From Bacteroides luhongzhouii (lineage in GTDB: Bacteria; Bacteroidota; Bacteroidia; Bacteroidales; Bacteroidaceae), in NCBI RefSeq assembly GCF_009193295.2, contig NZ_CP059973.1, positions 3,348,001-3,412,000 on the forward strand: a DNA stretch of 64,000 bases, read 5' to 3'. The notes under the pieces are model-generated. The model did no database searches, was not told the origin of the DNA, and saw only the letters and a program-made list of their open reading frames with translations. Shown here in pieces: positions 35,856 through 45,801 of this stretch. A program made the position numbers and the translations under genes. The first letter of the stretch is position 1. Each line of letters opens with the position of its first letter.

Positions 35856-37031
35856 TCATTTCTTGTAGAAAATCGTAATTAATAAAGAAATCCCGGTTAA
35901 AACGACTCCGATACTGATAACTCCGTGCCAGCCATATAGTTGCCAGAAGCTGCCTGCCAGAAATGTTCCCATAGAACCACCGATAAAGTAAGTAGTCATG
36001 AAAACTGTATTAATGCGGTTCGAAGCACGCGGATTCAGTTCGAAGATACTTGTCTGGTTACTTAGCTGAATACATTGCATTCCTATGTCGATGATGATGA
36101 TTCCGGCGATGATGCCGACAAAGGTGTTTTCGCCGACGAAGAACAACAACCATGCAAAGAGAATCAAGCCGCAGCCGATAAAGTTGAAGCGGCGTACGCC
36201 TACTCGTTTTACGTATCTTCCTACAAAAGAAGCAGTCAGTGCTCCTGCCACTCCGCAGAGTCCCAGCATACCGATTACGTCGCTGTTGGCGAAGAATGGA
36301 GCTTGTCCCATTTTAAAAGCCAGACAGGACCACATGGCGAGGAGAGAACCGAAATTCAGTGCCGCCCGAATCGAATAAATGCGTAGTTGCGGATATTCTT
36401 TCACTAAGGCTAACAGAGATTTCATCAGGTCGCTATATTTTCCCTGGAAGTTGGTTTGAATATCAGGAAGGACTTTTAATACAACAATCGCGCAGATAAA
36501 CATCATGCCTGCAGCGATGTGATACATTTCCCGCCAGCCAATCAGTTCACCGATAAATCCGCTGACGACACGTGAAGCCAGAATACCGGTCAATAGTCCT
36601 GATAAGACAATTCCTACGTTTCTGCCTTTGTGTTCCGGACGGGAAAACTGGGCGGCTATGGGAATGAATATCTGTGGAATCATGGAACAGACTCCTGTGA
36701 GGAATGAAGCGATGAGTATCAGATGGAAACTGCGTGTCAGGGCAATCGTCAACAGGGAGAATATCAGGACGATGAAATTGACAAGGATGATTTTCTTTCG
36801 TTGATATAAGTCGCCTAAAGGGGTGATGAACAACAGTCCTGCCGCATAGCCTATTTGTGTGACCATGGCAATCAGGTTAGTTCTGAACTCTGATATGCCA
36901 AGTTCATGGCGTATCATATTTAGCAGTGGTTGGATATAATAGATGTTGGCTACCGAGACACCTGCCACAATAGCAAGTGTCCAGAGGATGGATGCCGGTA
37001 GTCCTCCGTTTTCTTTTAATGGCTGTTTCAT
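35856..37031 (-). CDS. MFS transporter, drug-efflux-like
   Basis: 391 residues with 12 predicted membrane segments. The MFS loop motif after helix 2 is visible as PLGDLYQRKKIILV, and the sequence resembles the YnfM/YdhP-like efflux group (NIYYIQPLLNMIRHELGIS opening; VVSGFIGELIGWREMYHIAA). The substrate is not deducible. The start at 37031 is only about 5 bases from a TAnnTTTG element, so its transcript may have almost no leader, or that element may be accidental. A small membrane protein follows. Confidence 0.85.
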   Translation of the reverse strand: MKQPLKENGGLPASILWTLAIVAGVSVANIYYIQPLLNMIRHELGISEFRTNLIAMVTQIGYAAGLLFITPLGDLYQRKKIILVNFIVLIFSLLTIALTRSFHLILIASFLTGVCSMIPQIFIPIAAQFSRPEHKGRNVGIVLSGLLTGILASRVVSGFIGELIGWREMYHIAAGMMFICAIVVLKVLPDIQTNFQGKYSDLMKSLLALVKEYPQLRIYSIRAALNFGSLLAMWSCLAFKMGQAPFFANSDVIGMLGLCGVAGALTASFVGRYVKRVGVRRFNFIGCGLILFAWLLFFVGENTFVGIIAGIIIIDIGMQCIQLSNQTSIFELNPRASNRINTVFMTTYFIGGSMGTFLAGSFWQLYGWHGVISIGVVLTGISLLITIFYKK

Positions 37032-37035
37032 GCGG

Positions 37036-37043
37036 CAAAGATA
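37036..37043 (-). promoter_or_regulatory. -7-like element abutting the MFS start
   Basis: Minus strand TATCTTTG, an exact match, but so near the ATG at 37031 that transcription would begin at or next to it. Either a leaderless mRNA or a chance match. Confidence 0.3.
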
Positions 37044-37057
37044 ATAAAATAAGATGT

Positions 37058-39502
37058 TTATTCGATGAAGAAAGTAGTGGAAACTGTGTTACCCTCTCCA
37101 TCTACTGCCGTCAGGGAATGTTTGCCGGGAGCGGGTTGCAGGGAAATTTTGTGGAAATCCTGTGTTTGTGTCTGATAAGTGTCGTCAAGATGCCAGAAAA
37201 TAATCGCATTGGGATTGCTATGTGCTAGTTCGACTGTGATAAACCCTTTACTGCCGTCCAATTGTTTGGGCAACTTGATATGGGCGTTCATCGGAGGGTA
37301 GATGAACTGCATGGATTGGAAAGCATCTTCTCCACAACCGGCTTTGAAAGGTGGCAGTGGTTTATATTCCGGATGGTGTTGCTTATAGTACCACTCCCAT
37401 ACGGGTGGCAGGGCAAACCATGATTTCTGAATGGTAGGCTCCGTATTTGCACAGTTTTCATAGATGCGGTGGTTTTCGTCAGCGGATAGTGTGACGAGAT
37501 GGTGGTAAGGACAAGCCTCCGTCCTTAATCCGGCGGGAAGAATTAATACGGTATCAGTTTCTTCACAGAAACGTCCTTTCAGATGACCGGACTGGCGGCA
37601 TATTTCTGCATCAACGAAAACGCCTGTGGGACGCTCGAACCATGGTGAAGAAGGGAGATAGCTGAATATGTCGAATAATACGGGGCCGGCTGTTTGTGCA
37701 CCGACCAATCCGGGCTTTCCTTCTCCGGTTGCATTGCCTACCCATACGCCTACTGCATAACGCGGAGTCACACCCACTGCCCATGCATCACGGAATCCGT
37801 AGCTGGTTCCGGTTTTCCATGCGATGGTCTGCATGGATGGAATTGATTTCCAGTCAATCTCTTCGGGGCGGTTGACTTCTGTTAAGGCGGAGAGGGTGAG
37901 CCAGGCTGCTCCTGCTTTAGCCGAACCAGTCTCTTCCGAACCCTCTTCTATAGAGAGAGGACTGGAGTTACTTTGTTCTCGTTTTTCCTGCTCGTTATGA
38001 TTGCTTTTATGATTACGATTTATTTGCTCTGCATTGCTACTTGTTTGCTCTATGCCTTCTGTTTCCAGCAGTATCTGTGCCCCCTTTCTTTGAGAGACAT
38101 TCGGAGAAACACTGTTGTTGGAAAGGCTCCGTCCCATTTGCGCGTAGGCATTCGTTACATCCCATAATGTTGCTTCTGCACCTCCTAAAATCAGTGACAA
38201 ACCATAATGGGATGCTGCCCGATTGATAGTCTTGAATCCCATCTGTTGCAACAAATGGTGAAACTTGGGTACTCCATATCTTTGTAACATGGTTACAGCC
38301 GGAATATTCAATGAACGTGCAAGGGCTTCGGAAGCGGGGACGGCTCCTTCAAACTGCATACTGAAGTTTTGAGGAGTAAAGCCGTTGATATTAACCGGTA
38401 CATCCGGCAACAGCATTTTCGGCAATAAACTTCCTTCCTGTAACATGGCATTGTAGAGAAAGGGCTTTAAAATACTGCCTGTACTTCTGGGAGCTTGGAT
38501 TATATCTACCTGGCTTCCTCCTTGTTTATGGTCGAAATGTACATTTCCGCAGTATGCTACCACTTGATTGGTGGGAATGTCGATAACTAAAATTGCCAGG
38601 TTGCGGATATCACTTCGATTAAACTCATTGCTCCACCGTTCTGCCAAACTTTCTATGTGGGTTTGTATCCCTCTGTCAATAGTTGAACGGGTATATAGCC
38701 CGTTTCTTTCCTGATAGAAACGACTGACTAGGTGGGGAGCTATTTGAGGAAGCGGGTGTGGCTCGTCGGGTAACGGTTCGCTGACAGCTAATTCGTAGGT
38801 AGACGCATCGATAATCTCTTCTTCAAGAAGTTGCTTTAATAAACGGTCGCGTTTGGAAAGCAGTGTCTTCCGTCCTTTGGATAGATGAATCATGGCAGGG
38901 GCATTGGGCAGGACAGCCAGCATAGCCGATTCCGCCCATGATAAATCTTCGGCAGCATGACCGAAGTAACGCCAGGCAGCAGCATCCAATCCTACAACAT
39001 TTCCTCCGAATGGTGCATGAGAGACATACATGGATAAGATTTCTTCTTTGGAAGCCCGAAATTCCAGACGGGTAGCCCATATCATTTCAACGACTTTCTC
39101 TCCGAGTGTTCTGGGTTTGTTCCGGGCGAGACGGATGGTTTGCATGGTAAGGGTGCTGCCTCCGCTTACGACACGTTTGTTCTTTAAATTTTGGTAGAGC
39201 GCCCTTCCGGTAGCTAACGGATTAACTCCCCAGTGGTGATAAAAATGTTTGTCTTCAAAGGTAATGAGGCATTGCTTGATTTTTTCGGGTGTTGTCTTTC
39301 GGGGAGGAAACCGCCATTGACCGTCCGAGGCGATGCGTGCTCCCAATAATTCTTCATTTCGATCAGTCACAACGGTGGAGTAGGGTACATGAAACAGTTG
39401 CTGGGGAAGGCAAAAGATATACCCTATCATCAAAAGAGCAATGCTTATTGTCATTACTTTCTTAGTGACAGATAATCGTTTGAAGAATTTTATAGGATTC
39501 AT
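37058..39502 (-). CDS. pbpC: penicillin-binding protein 1C
   Basis: 814 residues, bifunctional. N-terminal membrane anchor (~18-33). GT51 glycosyltransferase with catalytic E83 in TFEDKHFYHHWGV and the GGSTLTMQ motif. Transpeptidase with S343xxK346 (STGSILKPF), S397LN399 and K563TGTS567. C-terminal BiPBP_C domain ends FITVEL... VSTTFFIE. Between SLN and KTG, residues ~467-530 form a hydrophilic Asn/Glu/Ser/Gln-rich insert not expected in PBP1C. The alpha-2-macroglobulin gene lies directly upstream on the same strand, the classic partner of pbpC. Located at the inner membrane, active in the periplasm. Confidence 0.95.
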   Translation of the reverse strand: MNPIKFFKRLSVTKKVMTISIALLMIGYIFCLPQQLFHVPYSTVVTDRNEELLGARIASDGQWRFPPRKTTPEKIKQCLITFEDKHFYHHWGVNPLATGRALYQNLKNKRVVSGGSTLTMQTIRLARNKPRTLGEKVVEMIWATRLEFRASKEEILSMYVSHAPFGGNVVGLDAAAWRYFGHAAEDLSWAESAMLAVLPNAPAMIHLSKGRKTLLSKRDRLLKQLLEEEIIDASTYELAVSEPLPDEPHPLPQIAPHLVSRFYQERNGLYTRSTIDRGIQTHIESLAERWSNEFNRSDIRNLAILVIDIPTNQVVAYCGNVHFDHKQGGSQVDIIQAPRSTGSILKPFLYNAMLQEGSLLPKMLLPDVPVNINGFTPQNFSMQFEGAVPASEALARSLNIPAVTMLQRYGVPKFHHLLQQMGFKTINRAASHYGLSLILGGAEATLWDVTNAYAQMGRSLSNNSVSPNVSQRKGAQILLETEGIEQTSSNAEQINRNHKSNHNEQEKREQSNSSPLSIEEGSEETGSAKAGAAWLTLSALTEVNRPEEIDWKSIPSMQTIAWKTGTSYGFRDAWAVGVTPRYAVGVWVGNATGEGKPGLVGAQTAGPVLFDIFSYLPSSPWFERPTGVFVDAEICRQSGHLKGRFCEETDTVLILPAGLRTEACPYHHLVTLSADENHRIYENCANTEPTIQKSWFALPPVWEWYYKQHHPEYKPLPPFKAGCGEDAFQSMQFIYPPMNAHIKLPKQLDGSKGFITVELAHSNPNAIIFWHLDDTYQTQTQDFHKISLQPAPGKHSLTAVDGEGNTVSTTFFIE

Positions 39503-39577
39503 TTAAATATTAAAAGCTAAGAGACATATCTTTGTGACAAATGATTAAGTACGAAATAATAAGGTGCGAAATAATTT

Positions 39578-39646
39578 GGCACGGCTTACACGAATTACGC
39601 GGTTTAAGTGAACGAGTAGAACCGTGAAATCCGTGTAATCCGTGCC
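39578..39646. repeat. imperfect inverted repeat between A2M and pbpC
   Basis: Two 27-base arms (39578-39604 and 39620-39646) pair with about four mismatches around a 15-base loop; each arm holds two copies of a CCGTG/CACGG unit (e.g. TCCGTGTAATCCGTGCC). It begins 6 bases after the A2M stop and has no T-tract, so it is more a dispersed extragenic or mRNA-stabilising element than a terminator. Confidence 0.75.
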
Positions 39647-39651
39647 TAAAA

Positions 39652-42600
39652 TTATCGACTGACAGTGGTTCTTCCTGCTTTGCTTCTTGCCTGTACGTTT
39701 ACATCATACATCGCTTCACATTGAACGGCAGGGAGAATAAAGTTACCTGCATAGGTGGCTTGTAACCTGACAGTGAATACCTTCGTTTCACCACGGCGCA
39801 GATTGAAATAGGTCAACACCCTGTCATCGCGTATATCCTGATAGCTGTACTTGCTGACTGATTTACCGGAGCCGTCGGGTGCTACGTTTTCCGTTTCGGG
39901 AGCAACCATTCTTTCATTGTATATTTCCCAACCGGACGGTATGATATGCGTCAGTGCCAGATTAGTGTAATCGGAAGTACCGCTGATATTGGATATCGAG
40001 GTGATAGCCATAAAATCAGTTCCCTGTATGATGTCATTGACAGAGAGCGGCGTACCGTTCAGGTTGGCATATCTTATATCCATGCGGAGGTTATCGCTGA
40101 TAGCCGGTAACGTATCGTTTAGTAACTGCGTACGTGTGATAAGGTCTACGCTAAGCGCTCCCTTTCCTTGATTCTTCACAGAAACAGTGCCGGATTTTGG
40201 AGTGGTAGCGATCTCTTTTTCAAATACAGCTTTGGCTGATTTTACAGCCGGTTGCTGTTTGTCATTCCATGACCACACAAAATCCAGTGTGCCTGATAAC
40301 TTTTCTGCCAGACGTCCCATTGCCATCAGAGCAAAAGCGGTAGATTGTGTACTGAACCAATCCTCTTGTGACAGATTTTTAGAAACGACTTTCGCTTGTC
40401 GCAAAGCATCCCGTTCCCGGTTCATCAGGATGAGTGTTTCCAAAATCATTGCTTCATCACGGTCGGAAGATCCATAAATCTGATTCATGGAAGAGTAAGG
40501 GTTCACCGTTGTTTCTACATTATACACAAGTTCTTCAGCCGGTTTCATCTTTCCGGTCAGTGCATAGGCGGCTGCCAGTCTCCATTTGGCTTGAATAGAT
40601 AATCCGGTCTGTTCTTTCATTCGGTTCATAGCTCCATATTCCGGTACTCCTGCCAATGCAAGGGTATATAAACGGAAGGCCTGTTGCAATTCCGACTGCC
40701 ATTGCTGCCAGCCACTTGCCTCCTGCGGCATACGCCAGTTTTGTGCGGCAGCACGTTGGAAGCGCTTCCACTTGTTCAGTACGTTCGCATGAACGGCATA
40801 TCCTTTTTCTTGTGCCAGCGTCAGGAACATTCCTGCATAAGAACTGATCCATTCGTCAGCAACAGCATTGCCCGGCCAATATACAAATCCACCGTTGGGG
40901 AGCTGGCGACCATAAATCTGCCGGATGGCTTCCTGTACATTCGTCTTTATCTTTTCGGCTTCCGTCTTATCTATCGTTTTGAATTGAGCGACAAACAGAA
41001 GAGGCAGGGCCTTGGAAGTCAACTGTTCCGTGCAATGATGCTGATAATTGTATAAGAAGTCGAACCGACGGCTGATATCTACCGAAGGTATGCGGGATAC
41101 TTCCAGCTTGATCTGATTGTTTGCAGAAGAACTACTTAGGTTGTATGACAATTCTTTGCTTTGCCCGGCTTCTATCCATTGACTGTTGCGCAGGGTAACT
41201 ATTGGATTCGGATTGCGTACGTCTATTTCAATGGTTTCTTTGGTTTGTTGTCCGCCGCCATTTGCTGTCAGGTGGATCGTAGCCTTTCCGGTTTTGCTGC
41301 CTGTTTTTAAGGTAAAGAAGACAAGCTGGTCTCCCGGTTGGGTGAATTTGAGCGATTGTTGGTTAGCTCCTACAATCTGTACTCCTCCACCGGATGCCTG
41401 AAGGGATACAGTCACATTCTTCACTTGATTCTCCATCGCAAAGATATTGACCGGAACGGTAATTTCTTCCTGAATACTAAGCACGCGGGGCAAAGTAGAC
41501 AACATCATCAATGGAGTCCGTACGAAGGCAGTCTTTTCCGCATTGCCATAAGCACCGTCCTGTCCGGCAACCACCATGGCACGTACCGAACCTACATACA
41601 TCGGAAGTTTCAATGTATGCGTCTGGCTCTTTCCTTTTCCCAGATAGAAAGGGCCTATAAACTTGACTACTGGTTTAAAACGGTTTGCTTTAGCATCGGC
41701 AGGTTTCAACGTAGCGTCTCCCCCTGTGCTGAAAAGCGAACTGTAGCTTCCGGAAGAAGCTCCCAATACATTATCATACATATCCCATGTCCGGATGCCA
41801 AGCGCTTCGCGTGAATAGAAATCATTCCATGGGTCCGGGGTCTTGAAGTTGGTAAGATCCAATAAACCGTCGTCTACAATCGCCAATGTATAAGTCATCG
41901 GTTTACCGCTCTTTTCGCTGACGGTTACGTTGAAGTTGGTTTCCGGGCGTAACACTTCCGGCATCTGTATCTGCGGTTGCAGCACTGTCTTACTGTTAGT
42001 GACAAATACCGGAACAACACCGTACATACGGATAGGCAGGTCGTTGACTGTTTGCGCATGAGGTTGTAACAGACTGATATGCAAATATACGTTCGGAGTC
42101 ATCTCCGGTGTAATCTTGAATGTATACTTCGTATCTCCTCCGTTGGAGACTTCTATCCATTCTTGATGTAGTACAGTCGAACCGTTTTCGATGGATACCA
42201 GTGCACGTCCTCCCGCTGCCGCAGGAATAATGGCTGTGGCTGTCTCTCCAATTTCATAAGAATCTTTGTTCAGAGAGAAAGCAAGCATCTTGATGCCGCT
42301 GGGATCTGTTTTGCTCGAACGTCCGCGCCATTCCGGCCAGTCTACATAAACAGTTCCTCCGGTGGCATGTCCACTCTCTTTGTCTTTCACATAAACCAAA
42401 TATCGTCCCCACGACGGATAATCGACGCGGAACTTGAAGGATGTTTTTCCGCCTCTTGTCTGTAAGTTGCCGCTGGCAACAGGTGTGATGGAACTGTTGT
42501 TGATGTATGTACCAAAAGATTCACCACTGTTCTCCCACCACCAGCTCCAGCCGATGCGGTATATCTTGTATTCCAGATTAGTACGGTTCACTAACTGTCC

Positions 42601-45282
42601 CTGCGTGTTTACAGTCACGATGTCAAATACGTGGTCTTTGTCCGTTTCAATATATTTGCCTTTCGGCTGGTTCAGGTTGATACCGACGTAAGATGTGAAT
42701 GGCGAGAACGGGATTGTTTGAGTGTAGATGCTGGCATCTCCTCCCGGTTCGAATACACGGGTAGTGAATGTTGCATTCAACATACCCGGTGCTTCGGTTG
42801 CGGTCGGAACTTTCAGTGTGACGCTGGCTTTTCCTTCCGCATCCAGTGTACCGTCAAATACATCTGTTTTGATAGTCGTGAAATCCGTAGCCGGATTATT
42901 GAAGATATATTGTCCGTAATTCTTAAACTGTGTATTCACTTTAGATAAAGACATTTCTATTTTAGCTTTCAATCTGGAGGCAGTGGCTCCTGTCAACCAG
43001 GTTGAAGTGAGTGGGGCGTAGACATCTTTGTCCGTAGCTTGAATAACCTTCGGCAATATCAGGTTTATTTTCAAGCGGTTGGGCTTTATGGTTTCGATGC
43101 GCAACCCTTTGTGGAAGGTGGTTCCACCTACCTTAATATATGCATTCCAGAGTCCGGTCGGATCTGTTGCCTGTGTCGGAACGTCGAATGTATAAAATCC
43201 GTTCATTCCTTGCGTTGAAATCATTTTGGTGTAGAACTGTCCTCTCGGATTGTATATTTCCAGTGCTACGGGATGCTTGTCGGGGATTCTCTTTTCGCGG
43301 TCCTCCAATATAAAGGAGATGTGCAGCGTGTCTCCCGGTCGCCATACCCCTCTTTCGCCATATATGAATCCTTTCAATCCCTTTTGAATATCTTTTCCTC
43401 CCACGTCGAATCTACTGACAGACTGTTCTTCACCGTCTACGACACGGACATACGCCTTTTGCTTTTCCGATTCCGCCACGATAATGAAAGGCACGCCCTT
43501 CGGAGTGATTTCAACGAATCCATCTCCATTAGTTTCTCCCTTTCCTATGGGCTGTAACTGGAAGTTATATGCTGTTACTTGTGCTTTCCCTATCGGTTTG
43601 GTGTCCAAAATATTGCTTACGGCAATCCATAGTTTGTTCAGTGAATTCCGTTTTACAATCATTCCCAGGTTGGAAGCAAATACATTACAGGCGGCTATAC
43701 GGTCTGAATTCATATAATAAGATGGATGACAAGGATTGTCGCGTTCTGTCCATCGATATACGCTCCAATCCATTGTTCCTCCGTTGTAATAATAGTAAGC
43801 TTCGGGCGTATTCCAGATGGCTTCATCTTCTTCAGACAAGACACTTCCGCTTACTTTGGTCAGTCCGTCGGATGTGTTACTGCCGGCGAATTTTATATTC
43901 TGATTCTCGCTTCCCCCACAAGGATAAGCGGAGTATTCCTGACGGAATGAAAGTATGACACGGTATATGGCACCCGGCTCCTGATGAATCAACCCGGCAA
44001 GATCTATTGAGTAATCCCCCCAATGATGAATGTCTTTGGAAGCATCTTTGGCAAGCCACAATGTTTTTTTGTAAACCAGTCTTCCCGAGCGGCGTAGTTC
44101 ATTGGCCGAGGCGAGCGAATTGGTTTGCATAAACATCAATACATTATTCTCGAAGACGCGGATCACGCTCAAATCCACAGCATATAGATTGACTGCCCTG
44201 AAAGGAATAATCAGACTTTTCGAATCGGGCAGGATAGCGGCGGAGGTAGACATTTCTACCTGTGGTTTCAGACTTACTTCACTGAACGAAATTGTATGAG
44301 AAGTCCCCAGCGCTTTACCTTGACTGTCTTTGACCCCTTCATGGATATTCAACGTCAGTTTGTTCTGTGTGTTTGCTTCAAAATAGATGAAGACTCTGTT
44401 CTCACTGATTTGGAAGACAGATGAAGAGACTTCCGGAATCTCAATCAGTCCTTTTAAATCCTGGGTAGTGGATAAAGGAGCGGAGAAAACAATCTCAATT
44501 CCGTTTTCCGGTTGTTCAATGCGTTCGGCAGACATAAAACGGAAGCAATCCTTAGCCGGTATCAGCACTTCTTCGCTTTGTTTGCGGTCGATGCCAGCCG
44601 GGTTACCATTGGCTGTAATGGTCAATGGGTAATCATCTGCTTCTCTGGGTATTTGTCTGATGCTAAACTGATACCGGGTAAGGTTGTCTGTCGCGGTGAC
44701 TTCTACCGGATAACTCTTCTTGCCATCGCTGGCAGTCAGCATCTTTTCCACTTCCTTTTTTTTCACTACATCGCTGAAGCGTATTTCTCCTTTAATATTT
44801 ATTTCATCCGGTTGGGTAGCTGTAATTGGTAACGACTCCAACTGCAAAGTGAAGTTACGTTCCTGCACACGGAATGAGAAGTTGAACTCTTTTAGTTTTT
44901 TGTCCACTTCGATGAAGTCTCCAAGCCGGAAAGTTCCTTCGTAGAGCGTTCCCGGTTTCAATGTTCCTTCTTCTGGCACAAACTCAATGGTGTTGTTGCT
45001 TACCCAATATGCTTTTCCTTTTAATGAAGGGGAAAAGCTGAACGGATTGTTTTTTAACTCACTGTTCAGATCCACCATAGGTTGGTCATGAGTCAACTCT
45101 ATGCGTATGGTGGAATTCTGTGAAATAACTCCTCCCGTATACGCATTTACATACGGTGCATAATCGGCAGAAGGAATGATGTCTTTTTGAGTACGTGTGC
45201 ATGAATATAGGCCCACAGTCATCATGATAAGTAGGAGTAGTCCGGTAGCACTAATGCTACGTGTAGTCTTTGTTAGTCCCAT
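39652..45282 (-). CDS. alpha-2-macroglobulin family lipoprotein
   Basis: 1876 residues. SPII signal with lipobox GLYSC (Cys28). The chain is a series of MG-type beta-sandwich domains; the bait and MG2 regions are recognisable by FIYGERGVWRPGDTLHISF, YNPRGQFYTKMIS and DGLLDLTNFKTPDPW (A2M N-domain). The thioester motif CTEQ is intact at C1417 (YQHHCTEQLTSKALPL), followed by the alpha-alpha barrel TED domain and a final MG domain. Such bacterial A2Ms trap attacking proteases on the cell surface or periplasm. The pairing with pbpC fits a damage-response role in which PBP1C repairs peptidoglycan. Own promoter at 45312. Confidence 0.95.
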   Translation of the reverse strand: MGLTKTTRSISATGLLLLIMMTVGLYSCTRTQKDIIPSADYAPYVNAYTGGVISQNSTIRIELTHDQPMVDLNSELKNNPFSFSPSLKGKAYWVSNNTIEFVPEEGTLKPGTLYEGTFRLGDFIEVDKKLKEFNFSFRVQERNFTLQLESLPITATQPDEINIKGEIRFSDVVKKKEVEKMLTASDGKKSYPVEVTATDNLTRYQFSIRQIPREADDYPLTITANGNPAGIDRKQSEEVLIPAKDCFRFMSAERIEQPENGIEIVFSAPLSTTQDLKGLIEIPEVSSSVFQISENRVFIYFEANTQNKLTLNIHEGVKDSQGKALGTSHTISFSEVSLKPQVEMSTSAAILPDSKSLIIPFRAVNLYAVDLSVIRVFENNVLMFMQTNSLASANELRRSGRLVYKKTLWLAKDASKDIHHWGDYSIDLAGLIHQEPGAIYRVILSFRQEYSAYPCGGSENQNIKFAGSNTSDGLTKVSGSVLSEEDEAIWNTPEAYYYYNGGTMDWSVYRWTERDNPCHPSYYMNSDRIAACNVFASNLGMIVKRNSLNKLWIAVSNILDTKPIGKAQVTAYNFQLQPIGKGETNGDGFVEITPKGVPFIIVAESEKQKAYVRVVDGEEQSVSRFDVGGKDIQKGLKGFIYGERGVWRPGDTLHISFILEDREKRIPDKHPVALEIYNPRGQFYTKMISTQGMNGFYTFDVPTQATDPTGLWNAYIKVGGTTFHKGLRIETIKPNRLKINLILPKVIQATDKDVYAPLTSTWLTGATASRLKAKIEMSLSKVNTQFKNYGQYIFNNPATDFTTIKTDVFDGTLDAEGKASVTLKVPTATEAPGMLNATFTTRVFEPGGDASIYTQTIPFSPFTSYVGINLNQPKGKYIETDKDHVFDIVTVNTQGQLVNRTNLEYKIYRIGWSWWWENSGESFGTYINNSSITPVASGNLQTRGGKTSFKFRVDYPSWGRYLVYVKDKESGHATGGTVYVDWPEWRGRSSKTDPSGIKMLAFSLNKDSYEIGETATAIIPAAAGGRALVSIENGSTVLHQEWIEVSNGGDTKYTFKITPEMTPNVYLHISLLQPHAQTVNDLPIRMYGVVPVFVTNSKTVLQPQIQMPEVLRPETNFNVTVSEKSGKPMTYTLAIVDDGLLDLTNFKTPDPWNDFYSREALGIRTWDMYDNVLGASSGSYSSLFSTGGDATLKPADAKANRFKPVVKFIGPFYLGKGKSQTHTLKLPMYVGSVRAMVVAGQDGAYGNAEKTAFVRTPLMMLSTLPRVLSIQEEITVPVNIFAMENQVKNVTVSLQASGGGVQIVGANQQSLKFTQPGDQLVFFTLKTGSKTGKATIHLTANGGGQQTKETIEIDVRNPNPIVTLRNSQWIEAGQSKELSYNLSSSSANNQIKLEVSRIPSVDISRRFDFLYNYQHHCTEQLTSKALPLLFVAQFKTIDKTEAEKIKTNVQEAIRQIYGRQLPNGGFVYWPGNAVADEWISSYAGMFLTLAQEKGYAVHANVLNKWKRFQRAAAQNWRMPQEASGWQQWQSELQQAFRLYTLALAGVPEYGAMNRMKEQTGLSIQAKWRLAAAYALTGKMKPAEELVYNVETTVNPYSSMNQIYGSSDRDEAMILETLILMNRERDALRQAKVVSKNLSQEDWFSTQSTAFALMAMGRLAEKLSGTLDFVWSWNDKQQPAVKSAKAVFEKEIATTPKSGTVSVKNQGKGALSVDLITRTQLLNDTLPAISDNLRMDIRYANLNGTPLSVNDIIQGTDFMAITSISNISGTSDYTNLALTHIIPSGWEIYNERMVAPETENVAPDGSGKSVSKYSYQDIRDDRVLTYFNLRRGETKVFTVRLQATYAGNFILPAVQCEAMYDVNVQARSKAGRTTVSR

Positions 45283-45311
45283 AGCGATGAGTTTTTTTAT
45301 AGTTCAACAAA

Positions 45312-45319
45312 CAAATATA
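45312..45319 (-). promoter_or_regulatory. -7 element of the A2M-pbpC operon
   Basis: Minus strand TATATTTG, an exact TAnnTTTG match, with a leader of ~25 bases before the A2M ATG. Confidence 0.6.
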
Positions 45320-45352
45320 CAGTTTTTATGCTAAATCCTTTGTTATTCTGAT

Positions 45353-45360
45353 TATTTTTG
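45353..45360 (+). promoter_or_regulatory. -7 element of the FKBP gene
   Basis: TATTTTTG, an exact TAnnTTTG match, with a leader of ~18 bases before the ATG at 45383. Confidence 0.55.
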
Positions 45361-45382
45361 CAAGTTCTTAATCAATTTATTT

Positions 45383-45784
45383 ATGGGGAAAAAGAAAGAA
45401 TACAAAGAGGCCAATCGGCGATTTCTGAAAAACCTGTCTTTTCAGGAAGGCGTTTTTGCGTTGCCGTGTGGAATTTATTACAAAGTTTTGGAGACTGGCG
45501 AAGGTACGATTTCTCCGGGTGCGCGGAGTATCGTTACCGTGCATTATAAAGGAAGTCTGATTGATGGCCGGGTATTTGATAATTCTTATGAACGTACTTG
45601 TCCCGATGCCTTACGTCTTAGTGATGTAATAGAAGGGTGGCAGGTAGCACTTCAGAGAATGCACGTTGGAGATAAATGGGTAATCTATATACCTTATGCA
45701 ATGGGATACGGTATTAAATCGTTTGATTCTATTCCTGCTTACTCAACATTGATATTTGAAGTGGAACTGCTTGGAGTTGCATAG
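45383..45784 (+). CDS. FKBP-type peptidyl-prolyl isomerase
   Basis: 133 residues, a single FKBP domain with no signal peptide, so cytoplasmic. Landmarks: VTVHYKGSLIDGRVFDNSYE, VIEGWQVALQRMHVGDKW and the terminal YSTLIFEVELLGV. The domain catalyses cis-trans isomerisation of X-Pro bonds. The active-site aromatic residues of the family (Y, F, W) appear kept (HYKG, VFDNS, GWQ). An alternative frame covering the same stretch (45358-45549) is a shadow. Divergent from A2M. Confidence 0.9.
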   Translation: MGKKKEYKEANRRFLKNLSFQEGVFALPCGIYYKVLETGEGTISPGARSIVTVHYKGSLIDGRVFDNSYERTCPDALRLSDVIEGWQVALQRMHVGDKWVIYIPYAMGYGIKSFDSIPAYSTLIFEVELLGVA

Positions 45785-45801
45785 AGGTGAGCTATATACA
45801 A

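Noticed and set aside
37973..38226. Plus-strand frames opposite the PBP1C insert
   Set aside because: They arise because the insert is low-complexity; no domain is seen.
39527..39534. Exact TATCTTTG on the plus strand in the A2M-pbpC gap
   Set aside because: It points toward the A2M antisense strand with no gene; an antisense RNA is possible but there is no other support.
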